Assembly: GCF_007993755.1 (NCBI RefSeq)
Contig: NZ_CP042467.1
Coordinates: 4,302,001-4,366,000, forward strand
DNA: 64,000 bases
From: Microvenator marinus
Lineage (GTDB): Bacteria > Myxococcota_A > Bradymonadia > Bradymonadales > Bradymonadaceae
Direction: 5' to 3'
In this document: one piece after another, positions 53,035 through 61,800 of the stretch
Position numbering within the stretch: the stretch's first letter is position 1
Layout: every line of letters begins with the position of its first letter
Program-made: the position numbers and the translations under genes
Notes under the pieces: generated by a model
What the model was told of the DNA's origin: nothing
The model's input: the letters and a program-made list of their open reading frames with translations, nothing else
Database searches by the model: none

Positions 53035-53304
53035 ATGAAATGGTTCATGTTGGCGTTTTTCGTGTCGGCGAGTCTCGCGTGTACCCCGCAATTGGCAAGT
53101 AAGGACAAGCTGCTGAAAAGGGCTAGTTTTGATATGGATTGCCCGGAGTCATCCCTGGAAATTGTGGAAATTGACGACAGAACGCGCGGTGTTAAAGGTT
53201 GCGATCAGCGCGCAACCTACGTTGAGACGTGTAAGCCGTGCGCGAACGGATACGTTGGTTGTGAGTGCACGTGGCTTCTGAACACCGATGGCAGATCGAA
53301 TTGA
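53035..53304 (+). CDS. Small Cys-rich lipoprotein
   Basis: The 89-residue protein has a lipoprotein signal (SLACTPQ, Cys16) and six further Cys (DCPESS, KGCDQ, ETCKPC, GCEC) that may form three disulfides. No family is recognised. AGAGGT precedes ATG 53035. It ends 15 bp before pgi. Confidence 0.78.
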   Translation: MKWFMLAFFVSASLACTPQLASKDKLLKRASFDMDCPESSLEIVEIDDRTRGVKGCDQRATYVETCKPCANGYVGCECTWLLNTDGRSN

Positions 53305-53319
53305 ACATGGAGTTTCATC

Positions 53320-54918
53320 GTGATTAGACTGACCGAAACGAAGGCGTGGAAGGACCTAGAATCACACGCAAACCAGATGAAGAGCGCTTCGATTCGAGAG
53401 CTTTTTGCCAACGAAGGGCGTGCCAAGGCTTTAAGTGTTGAAGCCGAAGGCGTGTTCGCAGATTTCTCGAAACAAAGACTCAATGAGGAAACCATCGGGT
53501 TACTCGTAACTCTGGCGCGCGAAATGAGCGTGCCTGCCAAGATCGAGGCGATGTTCTCTGGAGCCGAGCTCAATCCCACGGAAGGACGAGCCGTCCTACA
53601 TGTGGCCTTGCGTGCTCCCTCAGATGCCGTGATTGAAGTGGACGGAGAAAATGTCATTCCTGGGGTGCATGCGGTCCTGGCGAGAATGCGGGATTTTTCG
53701 CGGCGGATCCGAAGCGGAGCGTGGAAGGGGCACACCGGGAAACCAATTCGGAATGTGGTGAATATCGGAATTGGCGGCTCGGATTTGGGCCCTGTGATGG
53801 CCTACGAAGCCCTCAAGCATTTCTCGGATCGAGAGCTCACGTTTCGCTTTGTATCAAATGTAGATGCGACCGATTTTTACGAGGCGACCTACGACCTCGA
53901 CCCCGCAGAGACGCTCTTTATCGTAGCCTCCAAGACCTTTACGACCCAGGAGACGATGACCAACGCTCAGTCTGCTCGTCGATGGCTTGTTCAGACGTTG
54001 GGCGAGAGCGCCGTGGACAAGCATTTTGTCGCGCTTTCCACCAATCGTGTGGGCGTTGAGGCTTTCGGGATCGACCCCGAAAACATGTTTGAGTTCTGGG
54101 ATTGGGTCGGCGGGCGTTATTCGATGACGTCGGCGATCGGGTTGTCCACGATGATCGCGATTGGTCCTGAGAATTTTGACGAGATGCTCGGCGGTTTCCA
54201 CGCGATGGACACTCACTTTCGCAGAACACCACTCGAGGAGAACCTGCCTGTTTTGATGGCGTTGGTCGGCATCTGGAACACCAATTTTCTGGATGCAAAA
54301 GCGCAAGCCATTTTGCCGTACGAACAATATCTGAAGCGCTTTCCCGCGTATCTTCAGCAATTGGTGATGGAGAGTAATGGCAAGCGTGTGACCCTTGATG
54401 GCGAGGCCGTGGATTACCGGACGTGTCCGGTCTTTTTTGGGGAGCCGGGCACAAACGGCCAGCACTCGTTCTATCAGCTCATTCATCAAGGAACGGAGTT
54501 TATACCGTGTGATTTCATCGGGTTTCTCAAGCCCACCCACGATTTTTCGAACCACCATCCGCAACTCTTGGCGAATATGCTCGCCCAGGCAGAGGCCTTG
54601 GCGTTTGGGAAAACCGAGGACGAGGTCAGAGAAGAAGGTGTGAGGCAGTGGGTGGCGCACCGAGTTTTTGAGGGAAATCGCGGGTCGACCACGATACTGC
54701 TCGATGAATTGACGCCTGCGGCGCTCGGAAAGCTGGTGAGTCTCTACGAACACATGGTCTTTGTTCAAGGTGTGATCTGGAATATCGGGAGCTTCGATCA
54801 GTGGGGCGTGCAGCTTGGGAAAGTCCTGGCTTCTAAGATATTACCAGAACTCGAAGGCGCCCCGTTGGGACCACACGATGCGTCCACGCGTGCCCTCATC
54901 GAGAGGTTTCGCGGCTAG
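53320..54918 (+). CDS. pgi: Glucose-6-phosphate isomerase
   Basis: Pgi interconverts glucose 6-phosphate and fructose 6-phosphate. Both family signatures are present: [14 protein letters not shown] (about 265-278) and [18 protein letters not shown] (about 488-505). GIGGSDLGP and the active-site run [11 protein letters not shown] also match. The length (532) fits the proteobacterial type. The start is GTG 53320 with GGAG upstream. Confidence 0.97.
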   Translation: MIRLTETKAWKDLESHANQMKSASIRELFANEGRAKALSVEAEGVFADFSKQRLNEETIGLLVTLAREMSVPAKIEAMFSGAELNPTEGRAVLHVALRAPSDAVIEVDGENVIPGVHAVLARMRDFSRRIRSGAWKGHTGKPIRNVVNIGIGGSDLGPVMAYEALKHFSDRELTFRFVSNVDATDFYEATYDLDPAETLFIVASKTFTTQETMTNAQSARRWLVQTLGESAVDKHFVALSTNRVGVEAFGIDPENMFEFWDWVGGRYSMTSAIGLSTMIAIGPENFDEMLGGFHAMDTHFRRTPLEENLPVLMALVGIWNTNFLDAKAQAILPYEQYLKRFPAYLQQLVMESNGKRVTLDGEAVDYRTCPVFFGEPGTNGQHSFYQLIHQGTEFIPCDFIGFLKPTHDFSNHHPQLLANMLAQAEALAFGKTEDEVREEGVRQWVAHRVFEGNRGSTTILLDELTPAALGKLVSLYEHMVFVQGVIWNIGSFDQWGVQLGKVLASKILPELEGAPLGPHDASTRALIERFRG

Positions 54919-55002
54919 TTGGGCCAAAATATGGCTTTGAATTGGCGGATCGTGATACTAATGAAGAACTCAATCGGTTTAATTTAAGAAGGTTCGAGAG
55001 AT

Positions 55003-56367
55003 ATGAAGATTTACTCATTGTTAGCGCTTCTAGCGCTTCTCGTCGGGTGCGCGGAGGCGGAATCTGGTTCTGGCCCTGGGCAAGATACGAATAATGGAAC
55101 GATGCCCACCGAGGATGCCTGTTTGGACAACGACTTGGATGGTTATTTTGGGCGTACCTCGGCGTGCCCCAACGGCACGGATTGCAACGATTTTGACGCG
55201 AATATCAACGCTGGGGCTACTGAGATTCCGGGCAATGGTATCGATGAGAATTGCGACTCGATGGACGGGATGCGCGAGGTGGAATGCGACGATGCCGATG
55301 GCGATGGATTCCGCGATAAGGCGTGTGGTGGAACGGATTGCGATGACTCCAATCCAGACGTGAACCCCCGAGCTACTGAAACCTGTGGGAACTCCGTAGA
55401 CGAAGACTGTGACGATATGGACCTCGAATGTGCCGAAGGGTGTTTCGATGAAGACGGCGACGGCTACGGAACGGATGGCTCCACAGGATGTCCCGGCGGT
55501 GATGAGATCGACTGTAATGATGATGACGCTTCGATCAATCCTGGCGCGGCAGAGATCTGCAACCAGATCGACGATAACTGCAACGATGAAACCGACGAAT
55601 GTGGCCTCGAAGGGCAGGTGTGTGTGGACGGCTCGTGCCAGGGTGGGGCTGGCGCTCAATGCGAAAACAACAACGAATGTGCGGGCTCGTCATTGACGTG
55701 CGACTTCACTCAAGACCCTAAGGTCTGCAAGGCCAACGAAGATGGGGCATGTGCCACGACCGACGATTGCGTCAACGGTCTCGTGTGCGAGGATAACGTG
55801 TGTACGGGCGATTTCTGCGCCGTAAACACGTGTTCCGGAGACTATGCGCATTGTAATGACGAAGGCGGCTATTGTTCGGAATGCCCTTATTGGGACGTGC
55901 AAAACGCCGATGCTGCCTGCTCGGGCCTTGAGCAATGTGCGCCGGGAGGCTGGTGTGCGGCCAACTTCGATATTCTGACCTCAGATCCTATCGAGGGTTC
56001 GGACGCCACCGACGATCTGCTCTGGGTATCGATCGCCATCGCTGAATGCTGGATGGACAAGAAGCCAGCCGGTGACAAAGACATGTGCTACGCCATGTGG
56101 ATCTTCAACGATGTCACCCAAACGATCACAGAATCTATGGTTGAGGACGCCTATGTGGATGGAGACTTGGACGGGCTTCTCTTCGAGGACGAAGACGACG
56201 CCCTAAAGGATGTCTGGGGTGTTGGACTCTTCAATCTCAAGGAAATGGAGTGGAAGGCCGATATGGTTCCGGGCACCGCAAAAGAGGTGTGTATCTGGTA
56301 CCAACCCGGCGGATTCTTTGGTGGAGAGGCCATTGTGGTAGACCGCTGCGAGAATTTCAGTCCTTGA
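55003..56367 (+). CDS. Lipoprotein with MopE-type Asp/Cys repeats
   Basis: The 454-residue protein has a lipoprotein signal (LVGCAEA, Cys16) and four MopE-type metal-binding units at about 40-200, each with D-x-DGDGYG-like, DCND and NPGAxExCNxxDxNC parts (for example DNDLDGYFG with DCNDFDANI). EGF-like Cys pairs follow (about 205-310). The C-terminal 140 residues form a distinct domain with WDVQNADAAC and KDMCYAMWIF. MopE binds copper through a kynurenine in Methylococcus; in this lineage such repeats are common in surface proteins of unknown role. A strong terminator follows. Confidence 0.88.
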   Translation: MKIYSLLALLALLVGCAEAESGSGPGQDTNNGTMPTEDACLDNDLDGYFGRTSACPNGTDCNDFDANINAGATEIPGNGIDENCDSMDGMREVECDDADGDGFRDKACGGTDCDDSNPDVNPRATETCGNSVDEDCDDMDLECAEGCFDEDGDGYGTDGSTGCPGGDEIDCNDDDASINPGAAEICNQIDDNCNDETDECGLEGQVCVDGSCQGGAGAQCENNNECAGSSLTCDFTQDPKVCKANEDGACATTDDCVNGLVCEDNVCTGDFCAVNTCSGDYAHCNDEGGYCSECPYWDVQNADAACSGLEQCAPGGWCAANFDILTSDPIEGSDATDDLLWVSIAIAECWMDKKPAGDKDMCYAMWIFNDVTQTITESMVEDAYVDGDLDGLLFEDEDDALKDVWGVGLFNLKEMEWKADMVPGTAKEVCIWYQPGGFFGGEAIVVDRCENFSP

Positions 56368-56412
56368 TTTTGGCTTGCAGAATTTGAGGTAGGCAGTATT
56401 CTTTAGAGGTTA

Positions 56413-56445
56413 GGCCGCACCCCATTTTGGGATGCGGCCTTTTTT
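56413..56445 (+). terminator. Strong intrinsic terminator
   Basis: GGCCGCA...CCC pairs with GGG...TGCGGCC around an ATTTT loop, followed by six T. It ends the MopE-like gene 45 bp after its stop and insulates the rpoN cluster. Confidence 0.88.
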
Positions 56446-56515
56446 GCAGGCAAATCTCGTACCAAAAATTCAATTCTCTTGTGCGTGGGGTGAACTTTGG
56501 GTATCATCGAGGGGT

Positions 56516-56953
56516 ATGAAGGATTTACCAAAAACCTCAAAAACCCCGTGGTTATCGTGGGTTCCGCTCGGTTTGGCGCTTGGAATAAGCGGTGTCGTTT
56601 ATGCCGAAACAGCTCCGGAATCGGTGGTCTCTGATAGTGCGCCGGAAGATGAAGTAACGGTTGCTGAGCCCAAGCCTGCCGGACGCGTGCTCGGCAAGTG
56701 GACGGTCTACGGTATTGAAGGCTCGGAGCGGTCTCTAAGCGGCCAAGACGTGATTCTACTGCCTTCCTCAAAGACTCTTGGTCTCGTCGTGATGGCCAAA
56801 AGCATTCAATGCGAAGGTCTAGATTGCAAGATGGTGGGTGTGAGGTTGCAGCGAGGTGACGCGATCTTTCGTGCGAACGAGGGGAGTATTCGTTTGGATG
56901 ACGAATCAGTGAAGCTTGAGGGTTTGGGAATTCAGGCTCAAAAGGAGAGCTAA
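56516..56953 (+). CDS. Secreted protein of unknown function just upstream of rpoN
   Basis: The 145-residue protein has a signal peptide or anchor (LSWVPLGLALGISGVVYA) and a beta-rich domain (WTVYGIEGSERSLSGQDVIL to VRLQRGDAIFRANEGSIRLD). It occupies the place that LptA or LptC holds before rpoN in many proteobacteria, but LptB is absent and the length of the beta part (about 100) is short for LptA. I can only call the resemblance possible. ATG 56516 follows GAGGGG at close spacing. The stop is 1 bp before the rpoN start. Confidence 0.75.
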   Translation: MKDLPKTSKTPWLSWVPLGLALGISGVVYAETAPESVVSDSAPEDEVTVAEPKPAGRVLGKWTVYGIEGSERSLSGQDVILLPSSKTLGLVVMAKSIQCEGLDCKMVGVRLQRGDAIFRANEGSIRLDDESVKLEGLGIQAQKES

Positions 56954-56954
56954 G

Positions 56955-58412
56955 ATGGCGATGGAATTAAGACAACAGGTCAAGATGAGCCAGCAGTTGC
57001 GGATGACTCCGCAACTTCAGCAAGCGATCAAGCTCTTACAGCTTTCGCGTATGGAGCTCATCAACGCCGTTCGCCAGGAGATGGTTGAAAACCCGGTTCT
57101 TGAGGAGATTCAGGACGCACAAGACTCGAGGGACGATCGAACCGAGTTTGATCGGCGTGCCGAGGAGTTCGAGTCACCTGCAAAGAACGAGGAACGTGCC
57201 GAAGAAAGAGACGTCAAAGAAAAGATCGATTGGGAGAGTTATTTAGAGAACTATTCGGCGCCAACCCCGGGGAACTCCTACCTCGGTATGAACGAGGAGC
57301 GTAGCCTTGAGCAGACCCTCTCGACGAGCGAGTCCCTTGTGGACCACTTGATGGAGCAGGTTCGACTCTCTGGTATGAACGAGGACGAGGAATACATCGC
57401 GACCTTGATCATCGGAAATCTGGACGAAGCTGGATACCTGCGGAATTCAACGGTTGAGGAGATCGCTGAGGACGCGGAAGTCTCGGTTGAAGACGTGGAG
57501 TTTGTGCTGGGCATTATTCAACATGAGTTTGATCCTTTGGGCGTTGCCGCTCGGGATCTGCGCGAGTGTCTTTTGATACAGGCCGCCGTCCTCTACCCAA
57601 GGGATACACTTATCGAAGAGATGATCAGGGATCATATTCCTAACCTCGAGCGCAAGAGTTTTGCGAAGATCGCAAAGGCTGTAGACGCCGATGAAGACGA
57701 GGTCATCGACGCCGCCCGCGCCATCTCAATGCTTGAGCCCAAGCCAGGGCGCGCCTTTATGGATTCGAGCGCAGATTATATCACCCCCGATATCTACATT
57801 CGTAAAGTGGGTGACGACTACGTGCCGATCCTCAATGATGACGGAATGCCGAAACTAAAGATTTCAGGCTATTACAAGCGTGAGTTGGCGAAAAAGAAGG
57901 CATCAGGTGGACAAGATGAAGTCAAGGATTACATTCAAGACAAGCTCCGAGGAGCGATGTGGTTGATCCGCAGTATTCATCAGCGTCAGAACACCATCAT
58001 GAAAGTCACCGAGAGCATCATCAAGTTTCAGAAGGACTTCTTCGACAAAGGGGTTGAACACCTGAAGCCTTTGGTCTTGCGCGACGTGGCGGACGATATC
58101 GAGATGCACGAATCGACCGTGAGCCGTGTCACCACGAATAAGTACGTACACACACCTCGGGGCACGTTTGAGCTCAAATACTTCTTCAACTCGTCGATTA
58201 CGAACCTCGACGGAGAAGACCTTGCGAGTCAGGCGGTTAAGGCAAAAATCAAAGATATCATTTCGAATGAAGACGGGCGCAAACCCTTGAGTGACGCAAA
58301 AATTGTGGAAATTTTGGGGAAAGAGGGAATTGACATCGCCCGTCGAACGGTTGCCAAATACAGGGAGAGTCTTGGCATACTCTCGAGCGCGAAGCGCAAA
58401 CAGGTCTATTGA
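56955..58412 (+). CDS. rpoN: RNA polymerase sigma-54 factor
   Basis: The 485-residue protein has the activator-interacting region (QQLRMTPQLQQAIKLLQLSR, about 15-34), an acidic region II (about 55-100), the core-binding domain and DNA-binding domain, and the RpoN box ARRTVAKYRE near the C-terminus. Sigma-54 needs an enhancer-binding ATPase to open promoters. ATG 56955 has AAGGAG upstream. The residues before it come from the overlap with the previous gene and are not used. hpf follows directly, as in many proteobacteria. Confidence 0.97.
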   Translation: MAMELRQQVKMSQQLRMTPQLQQAIKLLQLSRMELINAVRQEMVENPVLEEIQDAQDSRDDRTEFDRRAEEFESPAKNEERAEERDVKEKIDWESYLENYSAPTPGNSYLGMNEERSLEQTLSTSESLVDHLMEQVRLSGMNEDEEYIATLIIGNLDEAGYLRNSTVEEIAEDAEVSVEDVEFVLGIIQHEFDPLGVAARDLRECLLIQAAVLYPRDTLIEEMIRDHIPNLERKSFAKIAKAVDADEDEVIDAARAISMLEPKPGRAFMDSSADYITPDIYIRKVGDDYVPILNDDGMPKLKISGYYKRELAKKKASGGQDEVKDYIQDKLRGAMWLIRSIHQRQNTIMKVTESIIKFQKDFFDKGVEHLKPLVLRDVADDIEMHESTVSRVTTNKYVHTPRGTFELKYFFNSSITNLDGEDLASQAVKAKIKDIISNEDGRKPLSDAKIVEILGKEGIDIARRTVAKYRESLGILSSAKRKQVY

Positions 58413-58438
58413 CCATTTACTGGAACCAGGGAGCTTAC

Positions 58439-59053
58439 ATGAACACACAGGTCGCATTCAGGCAGATGGATACTTCTCCGGCACTCCGTGATTACGCCAC
58501 GCATAAGTTGGAAAAAATCGTGGATAAATATGTGCACGGAAGCGTGGACGCTTCTGTCGTGATGAGTGTTCAGAAGTATTGGCACATCGCTGACTTTACG
58601 CTGAACATCAAGAATCTGACCGTGAAAGGCCAGGAGCGAAGTGAGGATATGTACTCCTCGATCGACCTTGCATTGGACAAGATCGAGAAGCAACTTCGTC
58701 GACACAAGGATCGGATCCGCGACCACAAGCCATCGAATGGTGAGGCGCGTAGATTCAAGATGGGTGTGATTTCTCCGGTTGACGTGGATGACGATCCCGA
58801 GGTGGACGATTCACTGGCCGTCTTGAACACCTACGTTGAGGAGACCGAGACTCCTCCGGTGATCGAGGCCAATGAGACTCGCGTTTTCCGCCAGAAGGAA
58901 TTCACGGCGAAGTCGATGACTGTTGAGGACGCGATTGTGCAGCTCGATATCCTTGAGGATCGAGAGTTCTACGTGTTCACGAACGCGGAAACGAACGCGA
59001 TTAACGTTGTCTTTAAGCGACGAGACGGGCGAGTCGGGTTGATCGAGACCTGA
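58439..59053 (+). CDS. hpf: Ribosome hibernation-promoting factor, long form
   Basis: The 204-residue protein has the N-terminal HPF/RaiA domain (about 1-100, VAFRQMDTSPALRDYATHKL; IDLALDKIEKQLRRHKDR). A linker and the C-terminal dimerisation domain typical of long HPF follow (about 145-204; RQKEFTAKSMTVEDAIVQL and FVFTNA-like YVFTNAETNAINVVF). Long HPF alone makes 100S dimers of idle ribosomes. ATG 58439 with GGGAG upstream is chosen over a TTG inside the rpoN stop. Its stop overlaps the thioredoxin-like start. Confidence 0.93.
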   Translation: MNTQVAFRQMDTSPALRDYATHKLEKIVDKYVHGSVDASVVMSVQKYWHIADFTLNIKNLTVKGQERSEDMYSSIDLALDKIEKQLRRHKDRIRDHKPSNGEARRFKMGVISPVDVDDDPEVDDSLAVLNTYVEETETPPVIEANETRVFRQKEFTAKSMTVEDAIVQLDILEDREFYVFTNAETNAINVVFKRRDGRVGLIET

Positions 59054-59583
59054 TGATGGAGCCCAAGGCGGGCAAGACCCGTTTCATCAAAAAGTATGGT
59101 GGGGAGGTCGTTCTTTTCCTCGTCATCTTCTTTGGGGTGATGTGGTGGCAGACCCGCGCCCTTGTGGGCAGCGGTGAGCCAGCGCCCGCGTTTGATCTGG
59201 TGAGCACCGAAGGGCAACGGGTCAGCACTGAAAGCCTGAAGGGGGAAGTGACGCTCCTCTATTTTTGGGCCCCCTGGTGTGGCGTGTGTAAAGCAAACGC
59301 TCATAACGTTCAGGACGTCAAATCCAGATGGGGCGCAAAGCTCAACGTGGTCTCGGTAGGGCTTTCGTACAAGAACACTCAGGAAGTCATGGACTTCGCC
59401 TCAGGCCACGGAATGCCTCAGCCCGTGGTCTTTGGCGAAGATTCTACGGGTAGGGACTACCGCATCAACGCGTTTCCCACCGTGTATATCTTGGACGAGA
59501 CCGGTGCAGTTTCAGGCTCCGTCGTGGGCTATACCACCGAGCTTGGCCTTCACGCGCGGGTCCTCTGGGCGAAGCTCTTTTGA
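59053..59583 (+). CDS. Membrane-anchored TlpA/ScsD-type thioredoxin
   Basis: The 176-residue protein has one N-terminal membrane helix (about 18-38, VVLFLVIFFGVMWW) and a periplasmic thioredoxin domain with WAPWCGVCKA (active-site Cys pair at about 80 and 83) and the cis-Pro loop INAFPTVYIL. It probably reduces or forms disulfides in periplasmic proteins; the Gly-Val between the Cys is of the ScsD/TlpA type. It overlaps hpf by one base (TGATG). Confidence 0.92.
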   Translation: MMEPKAGKTRFIKKYGGEVVLFLVIFFGVMWWQTRALVGSGEPAPAFDLVSTEGQRVSTESLKGEVTLLYFWAPWCGVCKANAHNVQDVKSRWGAKLNVVSVGLSYKNTQEVMDFASGHGMPQPVVFGEDSTGRDYRINAFPTVYILDETGAVSGSVVGYTTELGLHARVLWAKLF

Positions 59584-59612
59584 GCAAAAATGGCCCGAAT
59601 CCATCCCGTTCC

Positions 59613-59641
59613 TTGACAGTTTGGGCCTCCCGCACTGATAT
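59613..59641 (+). promoter_or_regulatory. Sigma-70-like promoter
   Basis: TTGACA (59613-59618), 17 bp, TGATAT (59636-59641), about 33 bp before ATG 59674 of the lipoprotein gene. It may also drive the ECF sigma gene downstream. Confidence 0.5.
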
Positions 59642-59673
59642 TCTTGGCTTTAACTGGTCAGAGAGGATTGGAA

Positions 59674-60921
59674 ATGAAGCGTTTGCTTGTGATCTTGATA
59701 GTGATGTCGCTTGCCGTCGGCTGCTCCAGAAAGCCTGAAGACCTTGAGGTCTGGCGCGATGCGGAAGGTGGTTATGAGAAAATCGAGGCATGGGCCAAGA
59801 GCCCTGAAGAGCCCATGGATGTTCGCGTCCGTGCGGTTCAAATCCTTCTCGAAGAACGCCAGCTTCATACCTTGACTCCGATGATGGAGGCCGTGACCGA
59901 TCCTGCGACTAAGAAGGCTTTGGTCGATGGTGCGATGGTGACAATCGAGGAGATGTGGAAGGCTCAAGATCAGCCAAAGCTCGATGAGGCGACCAAAGAA
60001 AAAGGTGGGCAGGTCGCTGTTGGCGATTCGAAGACGGTGGTTGCCAAAGATGCCGCATTCTACCTTCATCCTCACGCTGAGGGCGCCTCCAAAGAGCGTA
60101 TTGAAGCCATACTTGCCGAATGGATTTCAGCGGACCAAGACTTGAGGACACAGCTTGGTGGTACGACTGTGGGCCAACTTTTGCCTTATACCGGTCCTAA
60201 GGGTCTGGAGTCGGCTGTCGGCTGGCTCAAAGAGACGACGCGTCCGGCGACCGTGCAAGACAGCATTTACCAGCACACCGAAGACGAGAAGATCAAAGAA
60301 GAGCTTGGGAAGGTCCTCTTGGAGCGCGCCGAAGCTGCCCATCCGGATGTTTCGGGCGAACTAGAGATCGCTTTGCTCAAGAATGGCTCTTCGGCTGTGG
60401 TTCCTTACCTTACGAAGGCCATCAAGGATCCGAACGTTCCGGCGAAGACCAAAGATGGTTTTATGGACGCCATTGTGCGAGCGCAGGGCGAGCGGGCCAC
60501 AGGGATCTTCACGGACCTCGTTGGCACCCAGGAGGGGCTTTTGCGTTGGGTATCGGCCCAACGTCTGATCGAGATTCGCGGGAAGGCCGGTATTTTGGTA
60601 GCTGCAAACGCTCTGCCGCTTGAGACCGGCGTCTACGCCAATGAAGACCTGAATGAGGAGACCGAGATTTTCTGTAATTTTGTGAGTACAGAGATGAAGG
60701 AACTCAACGTGACGACCATTGCGGATGTGCTGGAGCGCGGGCTTGATTCGGAGCGCTGGCCAACTCGAATGGTGGCGCTCAGGTGTGCTGAGATCGCGAA
60801 AGTGAGTGAGTTGAAAGCCAAGATCGACGGCATGACGAAAGACCGGACCGCGATTGCACCATGGGATGGCGTCAAGACCACTCTGGGCGATCTTGCGAAA
60901 CAAGCCTCAGCCGCGCTTTAA
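59674..60921 (+). CDS. Lipoprotein with HEAT-like helical repeats
   Basis: The 415-residue protein has a lipoprotein signal (LAVGCSRK, Cys17) and then a nearly all-helical body. Repeated units such as VRVRAVQILLEERQLHTLTP, AVVPYLTKAIKDPNVPAKTK and MVALRCAEIAKVSELKAKI look like HEAT or armadillo repeats, which bind protein partners. No catalytic motif is seen. ATG 59674 has GAGGA upstream. The ECF sigma gene starts 23 bp after its stop, so they may be co-transcribed. Confidence 0.85.
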   Translation: MKRLLVILIVMSLAVGCSRKPEDLEVWRDAEGGYEKIEAWAKSPEEPMDVRVRAVQILLEERQLHTLTPMMEAVTDPATKKALVDGAMVTIEEMWKAQDQPKLDEATKEKGGQVAVGDSKTVVAKDAAFYLHPHAEGASKERIEAILAEWISADQDLRTQLGGTTVGQLLPYTGPKGLESAVGWLKETTRPATVQDSIYQHTEDEKIKEELGKVLLERAEAAHPDVSGELEIALLKNGSSAVVPYLTKAIKDPNVPAKTKDGFMDAIVRAQGERATGIFTDLVGTQEGLLRWVSAQRLIEIRGKAGILVAANALPLETGVYANEDLNEETEIFCNFVSTEMKELNVTTIADVLERGLDSERWPTRMVALRCAEIAKVSELKAKIDGMTKDRTAIAPWDGVKTTLGDLAKQASAAL

Positions 60922-60944
60922 CCTAAACTGGCCCCTGAGAGTGT

Positions 60945-61619
60945 ATGATTCTCTCGATCATCAAAAGCCTCTTTGCGTCGCCAAAGGCTGAGACTCCCAT
61001 CGAGGAGTTGAGCGACGAAGAGCTTATGATTGCGTACGCGGGAGGAAAAGTAGAGGCGTTTGAGGTCTTGGTGAAGCGGTATGAAAAGCCGCTCTTCAAC
61101 TTCATTGTTCGCAGCGTCAAGCGCGCCGACCTGGCCGAGGAGATGCTTCAAGAGGTCTTCATTCGGGTCATCAAGAGCGCATCGAAGTACCAGCAGACAG
61201 CCAAATTCTCGACGTGGATTTATACGATCGCGCGCAACCTGTGTATCGATCGCGCGAGAAAGAAGAGTGGAAAGGAGCTCTCGCTCGACCAGACGATCGG
61301 CGATTCGGAGAAAGATACGCATCTGGATCGCGTGGTGGACGAAAGTAATCAGGCGGCTACGGAACATGATCGAGCGGTCTTTCTTTCAAAGCTGGAAGAA
61401 GCCTTGGAGAAACTTCCAGAAGAGCAGCGCGAAGTGTTTCTGATGCGTGAGGTCTCAGATCTTAAGTTTCGAGAGATTTCCGAGATTCTGGGGATTCCGG
61501 TGCCCACCGTGAAAAGCCGAATGCGTTATGCGCTCGAGGCTTTGAGAGGGCATCTTACCGAATATGCGGAGCATAGTTTTGACGATGAAGACGTAAAGGT
61601 GAACTCGCCGGGCGGCTAG
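60945..61619 (+). CDS. RNA polymerase sigma factor, ECF (RpoE-like) family
   Basis: The 224-residue protein has sigma region 2 (about 25-95; FEVLVKRYEKPLFNFIVR, FSTWIYTIARNLCIDRARK) and region 4 (about 145-205; LPEEQREVFLMREVSDLKF, EISEILGIPVPTVKSRMRYAL). It redirects RNA polymerase to a small set of promoters when released from an anti-sigma factor, and the membrane protein encoded next is the likely partner. Confidence 0.95.
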   Translation: MILSIIKSLFASPKAETPIEELSDEELMIAYAGGKVEAFEVLVKRYEKPLFNFIVRSVKRADLAEEMLQEVFIRVIKSASKYQQTAKFSTWIYTIARNLCIDRARKKSGKELSLDQTIGDSEKDTHLDRVVDESNQAATEHDRAVFLSKLEEALEKLPEEQREVFLMREVSDLKFREISEILGIPVPTVKSRMRYALEALRGHLTEYAEHSFDDEDVKVNSPGG

Positions 61620-61766
61620 GAATGGTGCTGCTTGGAGAAAAATCGAGAGTTTTGGAGATCCAGACTTCGGTTGGTACGTTAGATAGGGAAGAGGCCGAAA
61701 CTCGGTCGAGCGGAAGGAAATAGTCCGCACGTTGGTTATAAACCCGTCCCTTCAGTTATGGGACAA

Positions 61767-61789
61767 TGTGGAACCGAGGAAGTTCCACA
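61767..61789 (+). promoter_or_regulatory. RNA hairpin with GGA loop at the translation start of the anti-sigma-like gene
   Basis: TGTGGAAC (61767-61774) pairs perfectly with GTTCCACA (61782-61789) around a CGAGGAA loop, and its foot touches the AGGAG ribosome-binding site at 61789-61793. A GGA in a hairpin loop plus a second in the Shine-Dalgarno sequence is the layout of CsrA/RsmA sites. Confidence 0.4.
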
Positions 61790-61800
61790 GGAGAAAGAAG

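Noticed and set aside
61769-61793. GGAAC as an ECF-type -35 box upstream of the anti-sigma-like gene
   Set aside because: A -10 at proper distance would lie on the ribosome-binding site and no matching -10 is present; the GGAAC is better explained as one arm of the hairpin.
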